This document shows positions 56,525 to 64,000 of a stretch of 64,000 nucleotides of DNA, piece by piece. Source of the DNA: Chlamydoabsidia padenii. Its lineage: Eukaryota > Mucoromycota > Mucoromycetes > Mucorales > Cunninghamellaceae. The stretch is from positions 248,001 through 312,000 of the forward strand of contig JAIWND010000018.1 in the NCBI GenBank assembly GCA_025330725.1, in the 5' to 3' direction. Under the pieces are notes generated by a model. That model worked only from the letters and a program-made list of their open reading frames with translations. It was not told where the DNA came from and searched no databases. Each line of letters opens with the position of its first letter. Position 1 is the stretch's first letter. The position numbers and the translations under genes were made by a program.

Positions 56525-57919
56525 TTAGTATAGATCATCAGCCAAGAGTTGGTCTCTTTTCTTCCAAAAAACGTTCGGCAGCTCGTATAGCTTGAGTCGA
56601 TTTCCATGTATCCTTTTTAATCGATTGTTCTCACTGTTGTACGCCTTGATAAGGTATGTGCCTTTTCCGAGAGTTTGATGGATAACGTACGTGCCTTCCC
56701 AGTTGTCAGATATTTTGCCGGTCCACGAGTTTGACTTGATCCCAACGAACATTGTCACTAGATCACCAAGTTTGAAGGGCGGTTTCCATTGCCGTAATTC
56801 GTTGTCAATTTTGCGGTCAATTGCCATTTTCTGATTAGTTTGTGATTTTTGGATAAACTCATGCGCGTTCTTTCGTATTCGATTTAGCAGGTTTATTTCT
56901 TGTTGCGTCCTAAGGTCCAATTGATATTGATAGCGGTACGTTGATGGGTCGTACGAATAGTGTATCTGGTCGTAAGGAGTCTTTGGATAATAACCATACG
57001 TCAAGTAGAATGGAGAGTGCTTCGTAGTGCTTTGTCTGATCGTACGGTAAGCGAAGAGTGCTGCAGGCAGATACTGGTCCCAAGAGATCTTGTTTTCCAT
57101 TGCATTTTTCTTGAGGATAGTTCCAAGTGTACCATTCAACTTCTCAATTAGACCATTAGCCTGAGAATTCCCAACGGAGATAGTATTGTGATGAATACTA
57201 TAGTGGAAGCAAACCTGATTGATCAACTTGCTAACAAAAGGCTTTCCATTATCGGTAATGATGATATGCGGGCACCCATGGCGAGTGATTATATCTTCGT
57301 AGATGAAACTGGCGATTTCTGCGGAAGTTTGGTATCTGACAGCGCGTGCTTCAACCCATTTTGTAAGATATTCAATGCCTGCTATGATGTACCGTGCACC
57401 AGACTTTGACGTGGGAACATGTTTGACGTCCAAGGCCCATTTTTCAAAAGGTTTTGATCCGACAGGTATTGGGTGTAGTAATTCCTTAAGCTTCTTTGGT
57501 CCGCTTGTCTGACATCGGGGGCATTTCCTGAGGTAAGCTTGTACATCTTTTGCCATTGTGTCCCAATAGTAGTGCTGCGATAGTTTGTATAACGTGTTTC
57601 TGAAGCCTAAATGGCCTCCCATTGGGTGTGCATGATGCATTAATAGCGCGTCTTGAGCTTGTAACTTCGTCAACACCTTGCGTTTGATTAGTCGATTGCT
57701 GTCAAAATGGTATAGGCTTCCATTCTCGAAGATGAATTGTGAGGAATTTCGCCTGAGGTAGCGTTTTTCTGATTCTGTGGCGTCGTCGGGGTATTGTAGG
57801 TGACGTTGGTAATGCTTGATCTGATTATATTGTCGTTCGTCCATTGTCGTTGTAAATTCCAAGGGTATATTGAGGTTAGTAATTGTTGGATGTTGATATG
57901 TATGTTGAATTTTATGCAC
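56525..57919 (-). CDS. Retroelement integrase (Ty3/Gypsy type)
   Basis: A 464-residue open frame. The zinc-binding part has HHAHPMGGHLG then KCPRCQ (H-H-C-C). The core carries the DDE triad: Asp in WALDVKHVP, Asp in IITDNGKPF and Glu in GLIEKLNGTL, with normal spacing. The C-terminal part has FKLGDLVTMFVG and a GKISDNWEGTYVIHQTLGKGTYLI module of the GPY/F type, with no chromodomain visible. It is separate from the RNase H frame by a stop and an A tract (58021-58041 on the plus strand reads T). The enzyme motifs are intact. Confidence 0.92.
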   Translation of the reverse strand: MHKIQHTYQHPTITNLNIPLEFTTTMDERQYNQIKHYQRHLQYPDDATESEKRYLRRNSSQFIFENGSLYHFDSNRLIKRKVLTKLQAQDALLMHHAHPMGGHLGFRNTLYKLSQHYYWDTMAKDVQAYLRKCPRCQTSGPKKLKELLHPIPVGSKPFEKWALDVKHVPTSKSGARYIIAGIEYLTKWVEARAVRYQTSAEIASFIYEDIITRHGCPHIIITDNGKPFVSKLINQVCFHYSIHHNTISVGNSQANGLIEKLNGTLGTILKKNAMENKISWDQYLPAALFAYRTIRQSTTKHSPFYLTYGYYPKTPYDQIHYSYDPSTYRYQYQLDLRTQQEINLLNRIRKNAHEFIQKSQTNQKMAIDRKIDNELRQWKPPFKLGDLVTMFVGIKSNSWTGKISDNWEGTYVIHQTLGKGTYLIKAYNSENNRLKRIHGNRLKLYELPNVFWKKRDQLLADDLY

Positions 57920-58113
57920 TAAAGATGATGCAGTTGTTAAAAAGTGGTATGCTTGATTCTGTTTTGTGATTCTGGATAGCTTTTTACGACGTCGTCCGGA
58001 TATTGGTCGTTGTTGTTGGTTTTTTTTTTTTTTTTTTTTTAAGACAGTATTTGTGAGTAATCGTTATATTAAATATGGATGTAGTTGGATGATCAGTTCT
58101 TGTTATCTTGTCA

Positions 58114-59145
58114 TTAGTAGCCAAGTCTTGACAGGAAATCTGCGGCTTCATGCGTTCTTCCACTGCGGTGTTTGATTTCAAATTCGTATTCCGCCAGATA
58201 TTGTATCCATCTTGCTACAATGCCAGTTACTTTAGGTGATTGAATTAGCCATTTCAGTGGTGAGTGATCGGATATGACAGTAAACTTCTTGCCAAGTAGA
58301 TATGGTCTGAATATTTGTAGGCTCCATATGAGTACGAGACATTCCAATTTCGAGGCACCGTAATGTTTTTCACTGTTCTTGAGTCCTCTACTGGCGTATA
58401 TGACCGGATGTTCCTTGCCAGCATCGTCTAATTGAGAGAGTATCGTTCCAAGGCCTTTTTGCGAAGCGTCACATACAATGATAAACGGCTTGGAAAAGTC
58501 AGCTCGTCTGAGGACAGGTGCTTGTGTCAATTCTTGTTTCAATTTGTTAAAGGCATCAGTAGCTTCTTGATTCCAGGTAATCGTTGTCGTCGTCTTGGTT
58601 TGTTCGTGTAACGGTCTGGCAATGGCAGCAAAATTTTTGATAAATCTTCTATAATAGGAAGCTAGTCCAATAAAACTCCGAACTTGTTTGGTAGTTTTAG
58701 GTGGTGGGAAATCTTGAATTTTCTTGATCTTTTCTTCATCCGTCTTTACTCCATTTTTTGTTATCACGTAGCCCAAAAATTTTAATTCTTCCTTGAAAAA
58801 GATACATTTGTCGATGTTGAACAGTAATCCTCCATGGCGTGCACATACAAATACTTGTCGAAGGTGCAGTAGATGTTGCCGGTAAGTTTTGGAATGTACG
58901 TTCAAGTCGTCAATGTAGGCAACAAGACAGTTGTTTAGTAATGAACCAAAACATAGGTCAATTAATCGTTGGAAGGTAGCAGGACTGTTAACTAATCCCA
59001 TTGGTAACATTTCGTATTGATAGGTACCAAACTTTGTCACGAAACCAGTCAATTCCTTGCTCTCTTGCTTGAGCGGTACTTGGTGGAATCCAGAACGTAG
59101 GTCCAATGCGGAAAATATCGTTGAACTTCCCAATTCGTCAATCAA
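58114..59145 (-). CDS. Retroelement reverse transcriptase (main part) and RNase H
   Basis: A 343-residue frame starting inside the RT domain. RT motifs: SALDLRSGFHQVPL, TGFVTKFGTYQYEMLPMGL, and the catalytic YIDDLNVHS (YxDD as YIDD). The connection and RNase H have FLGYVITKNGVKTDEEKI, RSFIGLASYYRRFIKNFA, the RNase H Asp in FIIVCDASQKGLGTILSQ, Glu in SKLECLVLIWSL, and Asp in FTVISDHSPLKWL. The frame is split from the preceding RT N terminus by one base at 59154-59157 (a run of four T on the plus strand). It ends HEAADFLSRLGY at a stop. The polypeptide would not be made as one chain without frameshifting. Confidence 0.93.
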   Translation of the reverse strand: MIDELGSSTIFSALDLRSGFHQVPLKQESKELTGFVTKFGTYQYEMLPMGLVNSPATFQRLIDLCFGSLLNNCLVAYIDDLNVHSKTYRQHLLHLRQVFVCARHGGLLFNIDKCIFFKEELKFLGYVITKNGVKTDEEKIKKIQDFPPPKTTKQVRSFIGLASYYRRFIKNFAAIARPLHEQTKTTTTITWNQEATDAFNKLKQELTQAPVLRRADFSKPFIIVCDASQKGLGTILSQLDDAGKEHPVIYASRGLKNSEKHYGASKLECLVLIWSLQIFRPYLLGKKFTVISDHSPLKWLIQSPKVTGIVARWIQYLAEYEFEIKHRSGRTHEAADFLSRLGY

Positions 59146-60632
59146 GTCGTCAATTTTGGTAAAGGGTAGGCGTCAACTTTTGTCAATGCATTCAACTTGC
59201 GATAGTCAACAACCATTCGATAATCACCATTCTTCTTCTTGACCAATATAATAGGTGCGGTAAATGGTGTACTTGCTGGTTTGATGATTCCCAGTTCGCA
59301 TAATCGGTCCAATTCTTGCTTCAAGTATTCTTGCTCAACGGGTGCCATTCGATAGGGTCTGTGGCGGATAGGTGGTGTGTTCTCCTTCAAAATGATTTCA
59401 TGCTCCAACAGCGTTGTTTTTCCCATTGTGTCATTATGCCAGTCGAATACATCTTGGAATTCAGTCAGTAAGTTGATAAAGGATTTGCGTATATCAGGTG
59501 GTACATCTCCTAACTGTAGTTTTTCTTCCTTGGTAGGGTCCAATTCTTGTTGTGGTTTATGGTATGCTTCTTCTTGGAATTCCATATGGTTCAATTCGAA
59601 TCCCAATGTTTGATCGTCGTCGTCTTCTATCTCCAATTCCGTCATTCGGTGTGCAATTACTGTATTCGGTGGATATTCCTTGTCTAGATCTGTCATGTTG
59701 ATGTCGATGAACTGATCTTCACGCAGGTACTTATCGTAGCTGGTATCCGGTTGCAGGTGGATGATTGTAGGTAAGGCATTATCATTGGGAATGGTTAGAT
59801 CAACGGTGCACATGGTAAACGGCGGAAGGGTGAATCCATTTTCCTTGGTACTGATCGTTGTCTTGGTATTAGATATATGGTCCACACGAAAAGCGTAGTA
59901 TTGGTCTTCAGTAGGCGACAGCGGACACAGCTCTTGATCTTCATCATCAGATTCCTTCTCATCGTGTTCCCATTCGTCTTCTTCTGTTTCCTCGTCAATG
60001 TCGTCTTCTTCATCACTGGTGTCTTGATCGTCCAATAAGGGTGTTGGCTTGATGATGATTGGTTGCCTTGGTTGTACGTTATCTTCTTCATAGATGATTC
60101 GCGATGCTTTCATGGTAACCGGTTTTGAAGAGGCCTTGATATAAGTGATAGGGATACTCATCTTCTTGTGTTTGTAGGTAACCGTCAGCATTCCAGTCTT
60201 GATGTTGATGATGGCTTGTGCATGATTCAACCAGTCGATGCCTAGGATCAGGTGGGATGGACATTGTGGCAATACTTCCATGTTGGCAGGTATACTGACT
60301 CCATCTGTGATTTTGATAGGCACATCGAGAACGATTCCAAGTGTGGTTTGTTTGGATCCATTGCCAAGAGTGAACACATTGGTGGAGGGCGTATCGATCT
60401 CCATGTCTAGCATCTTCATCATGGCTCTTGACATACATGACTTGGCGGCTCCACAGTCTATCAGCGCCTTGATTTTTCGATCACCAATATATACTTCAGC
60501 ATATGCGGCAGTGGTTACGACTTCTCCTTCTTCCATGGCATTCAATGCGATTGGCTTCTTTCGTCGTTTAGGCCGGCAAACATCGCGCAATTGCTTCTTC
60601 AGGTATGGCGATGCTTCAATTAGATCACCCAC
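59142..60632 (-). CDS. Retroelement protease and N-terminal part of RT
   Basis: About 496 codons in one frame, with no ATG needed at the start (60632 is GTG), so it is normally read as part of a polyprotein. The aspartic protease part has ALIDCGAAKSCMS, where the usual D-S/T-G is D-C-G, then HLILGIDWLNHAQAII. A long acidic linker (DDQDTSDEEDDIDEETEEDE) follows. The last 100 residues start RT: LEHEIILKENTPPIRHRPYR, then LGIIKPASTPFTAPIILVKK and YRMVVDYRKLNALTKVDAYP. It ends three codons after a one-base frame change relative to the next RT frame. Confidence 0.88.
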   Translation of the reverse strand: MGDLIEASPYLKKQLRDVCRPKRRKKPIALNAMEEGEVVTTAAYAEVYIGDRKIKALIDCGAAKSCMSRAMMKMLDMEIDTPSTNVFTLGNGSKQTTLGIVLDVPIKITDGVSIPANMEVLPQCPSHLILGIDWLNHAQAIINIKTGMLTVTYKHKKMSIPITYIKASSKPVTMKASRIIYEEDNVQPRQPIIIKPTPLLDDQDTSDEEDDIDEETEEDEWEHDEKESDDEDQELCPLSPTEDQYYAFRVDHISNTKTTISTKENGFTLPPFTMCTVDLTIPNDNALPTIIHLQPDTSYDKYLREDQFIDINMTDLDKEYPPNTVIAHRMTELEIEDDDDQTLGFELNHMEFQEEAYHKPQQELDPTKEEKLQLGDVPPDIRKSFINLLTEFQDVFDWHNDTMGKTTLLEHEIILKENTPPIRHRPYRMAPVEQEYLKQELDRLCELGIIKPASTPFTAPIILVKKKNGDYRMVVDYRKLNALTKVDAYPLPKLTT

Positions 60633-60645
60633 ATCGATATCGGCT

Positions 60646-61032
60646 TTACGGGTAAGACATCTTCAGCAATGTTATACTTGATATCGGGATGTGCAGGTGC
60701 TGATCTTGTCTTCCGGTTGCTTGTAGGGAATCTTGCTTCATGTTAGCTGGTTGGATTACTACTGGTGGTGTAATTCCATCCATTGGTTCTTCTCTTTTTG
60801 ACGGGATCATCATGTATGACTTCAGGGGCCTGTCTCTTCTGGTAGCAGCGTAGAAATCTATATCATCATCTTCTTCATCTTCTTCTTCGAAATAAACGTT
60901 TGTCTTTTTATGTCTGTTTTTATGCTTATGTTGGATATCCATGATGTTTAAGTTATGTTGTTGTTGGGATGTGTTGTTTTTATCATTTTTATGTTGTTGG
61001 TTGCTTGTGGATTTGGTAGGCGGGTGTATCAA
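60646..61032 (-). pseudogene. Gag-pol linker frame
   Basis: An open frame between gag and the protease frame, rich in Lys, His, Asn, Gln and acidic runs (FEEEDEEDDDIDFYAATRR), with no domain. It lies in a different frame from the protease, so reading from gag into pol needs at least two frame changes or reflects decay. Confidence 0.45.
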
Positions 61033-61058
61033 CTGACCATCAGCTACAGTTGCCCGAG

Positions 61059-62096
61059 CTAGTTTTTTGACTGCTGGTGTTGTTGGTTAGTTTGTTGGTT
61101 ATGTTGTTGATTACTTTGATGATTGTTATATCGTGCATTATGTTGTTGGTTTTGTGGTTGATGATAACGTTGCCCTTGTTGATAGTGATAATTCCGTTGG
61201 TTATTATAGGGTCGTCGGTAATCATTGTTTTCATAGTAGTTTGGTCGCTGATTCTTTGGTGGGAAATCGGGTCCAGTGTATCCTTCGAAATCATAACCTG
61301 TGAGATCATCTTCGTTGTATCGATAAGGTCGTTGACGACGGTTGTCATGGCGATTGTTGCGACGGGGTTGATATGCATCATTTTGATTCCTCGAGAAATT
61401 GTTGAATTCCTGTTGTATGATTTGTCGGATAGATTTTGTGATATCTTTCAGGTCCAATGCTTGATCAGTCATTGCATTTAGATTTGATGGAGGCTGTTGA
61501 TGTGTGTCCATGGTATGATACATGGTTCTTGGGTGGAAAGGGTTGTCAACCATATTGACTTGTTGTGGGTGATGAGCGATCCAGTATCCTTCTGCAGCAT
61601 TTAGCCAAGATTCGATGCTTTTGCAGCCGAGTGAAATACAATGTTGTTGTATGGCTTCATTTAGTCCAGCACGGAAACGGCTTTGGATCATGGGTTCACT
61701 GTCAATATCAGCCAATTCAGCGGCTTCAGCAATACGAGCGTAGAATGTCCTAGGGTGTTCGCTGATTCCTTGTTTCATGCTATGAAAAGCGTATTCGTAT
61801 GTTTGGATCAATTCAGGAGTGATATAGTGATCATGTAGCTTCTTCATCACTTGAGTATATGTCAGTTCGGTGTTCTTTTTCAGTTCTTTGTTCACAAAAG
61901 TTCTTGCAGCGTGATAAAGTTGTGTCTTGAGGATAACTAGCTTGCGTTTTTCATCTGCGATGTTATTTAAGGCAAGGTAATTGTCCAAGCTTTGCTCAAA
62001 GGTACGGAAGTCTTCACCTTCGAATCCAGCAAAGGAGATTAATTTGACTTTAGGCGGGTAGATAGGTCCATTTGCCAACACAGTGTGTTCGGTCAT
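61059..62096 (-). CDS. Retroelement Gag (capsid) protein
   Basis: A 345-residue protein starting at 62096. Residues 20-190 follow the Ty3/Gypsy capsid plan: KVKLISFAGFEGEDFRTFEQ, LVILKTQLYHAARTFVNKEL, ELTYTQVMKKLHDHYI, and RTFYARIAEAAELADIDSEP, then MIQSRFRAGLNEAIQQH. The C-terminal 130 residues are a very basic, Asn/Gln/Tyr/Arg-rich tail (NNRHDNRRQRPYRY; repeated QQH/NQQ) without CCHC zinc knuckles, so RNA binding probably uses the basic tail. Frame intact. The neighbouring leader holds a primer-binding candidate about 170 bp upstream. Confidence 0.9.
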   Translation of the reverse strand: MTEHTVLANGPIYPPKVKLISFAGFEGEDFRTFEQSLDNYLALNNIADEKRKLVILKTQLYHAARTFVNKELKKNTELTYTQVMKKLHDHYITPELIQTYEYAFHSMKQGISEHPRTFYARIAEAAELADIDSEPMIQSRFRAGLNEAIQQHCISLGCKSIESWLNAAEGYWIAHHPQQVNMVDNPFHPRTMYHTMDTHQQPPSNLNAMTDQALDLKDITKSIRQIIQQEFNNFSRNQNDAYQPRRNNRHDNRRQRPYRYNEDDLTGYDFEGYTGPDFPPKNQRPNYYENNDYRRPYNNQRNYHYQQGQRYHQPQNQQHNARYNNHQSNQQHNQQTNQQHQQSKN

Positions 62097-62280
62097 CTTG
62101 TTTTGAATTTCTTGTAATAGTTTGGAAGCTTGTATAGCTTGGTAGCGAAGTTTGTTTGTTTGAGGTAAGGGTCGTTGCCTTGGAATCTTGATTTGTTCAG
62201 GTACTAGGTAGTACGGGGTTTGAATTTGAGAGTTATTGCTTTAGTTTGACTTGATGTCCCCTGTAGTGAGCACCAAAATA
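62097..62280 (-). promoter_or_regulatory. Leader with candidate primer-binding site
   Basis: On the minus strand, five bases after the LTR end (GCCGTAACA) comes TGGTGCTCACTAC (plus 62263-62275), starting TGG as expected for pairing with a tRNA 3' CCA end. The tRNA was not identified. The same GTGAGCACCA appears inside the LTR copies (55364, 62522, 63366), which is unusual. Confidence 0.5.
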
Positions 62281-63036
62281 TGTTACGGCTAAATGTGTAT
62301 GGATTTAGGTAACGTGGGTGTGTTTTTGTGGTTTTTGTGGTTTTATATGAGTGTTGTAGATATGTTATTATCTTTAGATAATGTAAATTTGCGTTTATAG
62401 AGTCCAAATAGGAAATTCAGGAACCAGTCAAAGTGTGCTTGGTTCGGAGGTTAAATTGATTTTCTTTTCTCTCTTGTAGAGATGGATTGATTCAAGTAGA
62501 TCGTTTGAGTTTAAAAAGTAGTGAGCACCAGAATATTTGTGGTTAATATTCAACCTTTGAAGTAAAATAATAAAATAAAATAAAGTCAAGACTTATAGTC
62601 TGAAGTAATAAAATAAAAGACTTCTATATCAATGATAGAGTCAAAAACAAATCAAGTTTCTATATAGATGATAGAAACAAGGTAAAATAAGACAGTAGTT
62701 TTGGTGGATCAAAGTCCTTTGTACTGAATTTTATATAAAAGGGTTGAGTAAATAATATATTATACTTATAAACTAAAGAAGAATAAATTGTGGGGAAAGA
62801 TGGGGTATTTATACTAAATTATGAAATAAGGGGTAATTATATGTAAGGGGGCGGTCATTGCGGTGAGTACGGTAGAAAATGTGAAGACAGTAAGTGCGGC
62901 AAAAAAATTATGAAATAAGGGGTAATTATATGTAAGGGGGCGGTCATTGCGGTGAGTACGGTAGAAAATGTGAAGACAGTAAGTGCGGCAAAAAAATTAT
63001 GAGAAGCCAAAAAAAAATATAGATTAAAAAAAATAT
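62281..63036 (-). repeat. LTR copy A (5' LTR of the element)
   Basis: It begins TGTTACGGCTAAATGTG on the plus strand directly beyond the primer-site candidate. It holds an internal GTGAGCACCAGAA (62522), palindromic AGACTTATAGTCT, CTATATAGATGATAGAAAC, and GGGGTATTTATACT giving TATAAATA on the minus strand (62813-62806). Two perfect 89-bp repeats lie upstream of that TATA box. The outer end is placed just before the tail remnant at 63040 and is uncertain. It is nearly identical to copy B over about 470 bp. Confidence 0.7.
62818..62995. repeat. Two perfect 89-bp direct repeats in LTR U3
   Basis: Copies at 62818-62906 and 62907-62995 begin ATTATGAAATAAGGGGTAAT and end GTGCGGCAAAAAA. No difference was seen between them. 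They sit just upstream of the minus-strand TATA box, a position typical of duplicated enhancers. Confidence 0.92.
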
Positions 63037-63039
63037 AGA

Positions 63040-63120
63040 TTATTGGGTCGCCCAACCCAAAGCAGCACTAACGCCAAAGATGGCTTGCAGGAAATCGTCC
63101 ATATTAGGCCCGAAATTTTG
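63040..63120 (-). pseudogene. Truncated tail of the extra retroelement ORF (remnant 1)
   Basis: The minus strand reads MDDFLQAIFGVSAALGWATQ then stop (63042-63040), clearly related to the end of the complete extra ORF at 55736 (DDILQAIFGIPRLMAWADQ). The upstream part is missing; LTR copy B abuts it at about 63130. This shows that a second element of the same family lay here and was truncated by recombination. Confidence 0.75.
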
Positions 63121-63135
63121 AGCCTGAGGCTCAAC

Positions 63136-63800
63136 AATGTGTATGGATTTAGGTAACGTGGGTGTGTTTTTGTGGTTTTTGTGTTTTTATATGAGTGTTG
63201 TAGATATGTTATTATCTTTAGATAATGTAAATTTGCGTTTATAGAGTCCAAATAGGAAATTCAGGAACCAGTCAAAGTGTGCTTGGTTCGGAGGTTAAAT
63301 TGATTTTCTTTTTCTCTCTTGTAGTGATGGATTGATTCAAGTAGATCGTTTGAGTTTAAAAAGTAGTGAGCACCAGAATATTTGTGGTTAATATTCAACC
63401 TTTGAAGTAAAATAATAAAATAAAATAAAGTCAAGACTTATAGTCTGAAGTAATAAAATAAAGGACTTCTATATCAATGATAGAGTCAAAAACAAACCAA
63501 GTTTCTATATAGATGATAGAAACAAGGTAAAATAAGACAGTAGTTTGGTGGATCAAAGTCCTTTGTACTGAATTTTTATATAAAAGGGTTGAGTTAAAAA
63601 TATATGATAAGATATATAAAACTTATAACTTATATAAAAACTAAAGAAAAAAATAAAAATTGTGGAAAAGAAAAGTGGGGTATTTATACTAGTTTGAAGG
63701 CAGTAACGTGATGACAAGTGTAAGGGGCGAGAATATGGTGCATATGTGTGGCGTGTAAGGGGGAGACACTTGTAAGGGGAGCGAGAAAATATTACAATTA
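63136..63800 (-). repeat. LTR copy B, truncated at its TGTTACGG end
   Basis: It matches copy A from ATGTGTATGGATTTAGG onward with only a handful of differences over about 470 bp, then diverges near the U3 TATA box (TATAAATA, plus 63688-63681). The TGTTACGGCTA start is missing. The U3 beyond the TATA box differs from both other copies. Confidence 0.75.
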
Positions 63801-63803
63801 AGA

Positions 63804-63885
63804 CTATTCCAATGCCCAACCCAAGGTCGAACTAATCCCAAAGATGGCATTGAGAAACTGATCCATAGCGGAGTCCAAAATTTGC
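63804..63885 (-). pseudogene. Truncated tail of the extra retroelement ORF (remnant 2)
   Basis: The minus strand reads MDQFLNAIFGISSTLGWALE then stop (63806-63804), a third version of the same ending (D-FL-AIFGI...GWA). It lies just upstream of LTR copy B in element orientation, the same position as in the complete element. Confidence 0.75.
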
Positions 63886-63911
63886 TAAGGTCTTGTCTCA
63901 ACAATACGGCT

Positions 63912-64000
63912 TGTTACGGCTAATTCTGGGAGAGTAGGGTGTGTTGGGGCTATAACTGGTTGTTGTTATGGCAACAAAGGTAATAAAAGTAAGTTTGTTT
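63912..64000 (-). repeat. Start of a fourth LTR copy, cut by the window
   Basis: TGTTACGGCTAATTCTGGG at 63912 matches the LTR start at 62281 and 55293. Only 89 bases are visible. Confidence 0.55.

Larger units (their letters stand above)
55293..63036 (-). mobile_element. Ty3/Gypsy LTR retrotransposon with an extra 3' ORF
   Basis: A minus-strand element bounded by LTR copies that begin TGTTACGGCTA on the plus strand (55293 and 62281). In element order: LTR (63036-62281), leader with a TGGTGCTCACTAC primer-site candidate, gag (62096-61059), a linker frame, protease plus start of RT (60632-59142), RT and RNase H (59145-58114), integrase (57919-56525), extra ORF (56359-55736), LTR. Pol order PR-RT-RH-IN is that of Ty3/Gypsy. 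Gag lacks a CCHC knuckle. Pol is interrupted by at least one single-base frame change (59154-59157), a stop after RNase H, and a poly(A) tract, so this copy is probably inactive. The two bounding LTRs are strongly diverged, while coding parts are largely open, which argues for a recombinant rather than a simple old insertion. Confidence 0.88.

Noticed and set aside
61077..61481. Hydrophobic 134-codon plus-strand frame with many Ile/Val/Leu
   Set aside because: It is the antisense of the Asn/Gln/His-rich Gag tail, which gives Leu/Ile/Val-rich nonsense.

Overview
The window looks like nuclear DNA of a filamentous fungus of the Mucoromycota, most likely a Mucorales relative of Absidia or Cunninghamella. 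The evidence is AT-rich DNA, genes split by many 55-90 bp GT-AG introns, long A/T homopolymers between genes, and conserved eukaryotic housekeeping proteins in both orientations. The genus is an inference. Exon joins were built by hand from splice signals and frame. Where a total length is given, the joined exons are an exact multiple of three.

Left edge (1-5.4 kb): a PIF/Harbinger-type transposase cut by the window edge, a small secreted cysteine-containing protein, and a low-complexity protein of unknown role. 5.4-13.2 kb: a complete 16-exon NOT1, the scaffold of the CCR4-NOT deadenylase. 14-21 kb: two single-pass membrane proteins, a possible micropeptide gene, METTL5 (18S rRNA m6A methyltransferase), a secreted 3D/DPBB-like protein, VPS68/TMEM50, and a decayed NOT4-like RING fragment. 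21-26 kb: a SAPS-domain (SIT4/PP6 regulatory) protein, IST1 (ESCRT-III) and isoprenylcysteine methyltransferase. 26-34 kb: an F-box protein, a NELF-A-like protein and VPS39/VAM6 (HOPS). 35-50 kb: a trehalose-6-phosphate synthase/phosphatase fusion, an M16 metallopeptidase, WDR6/RTT10 and an aldo/keto reductase.

50-55 kb is gene-poor: about 220-bp tandem repeats carrying a Tc1/mariner-type MITE, then a degraded member of a PD-(D/E)XK-like family. At 55.1 kb there is a tRNA-Val(AAC). From about 55.3 kb to the right edge lies a minus-strand Ty3/Gypsy retrotransposon (gag, protease, RT, RNase H, integrase) with an extra ORF between integrase and the 3' LTR. Further LTR copies and tails of the same extra ORF follow in tandem.

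Functional themes are mRNA and rRNA/tRNA control (NOT1, METTL5, WDR6, NELF-A) and endolysosomal traffic (VPS39, VPS68, IST1), but the genes do not form a cluster. The most interesting signals are: the retroelement extra ORF with three SUMO-interaction-like motifs and three homologous tails; a recurrent TTCAAATCCCGCC-type motif upstream of many starts; a NELF-A homologue in a fungus; a MITE whose empty site can be recognised; a 23-residue micropeptide gene with its own TATA box and AATAAA; and a set of GC-AG introns.
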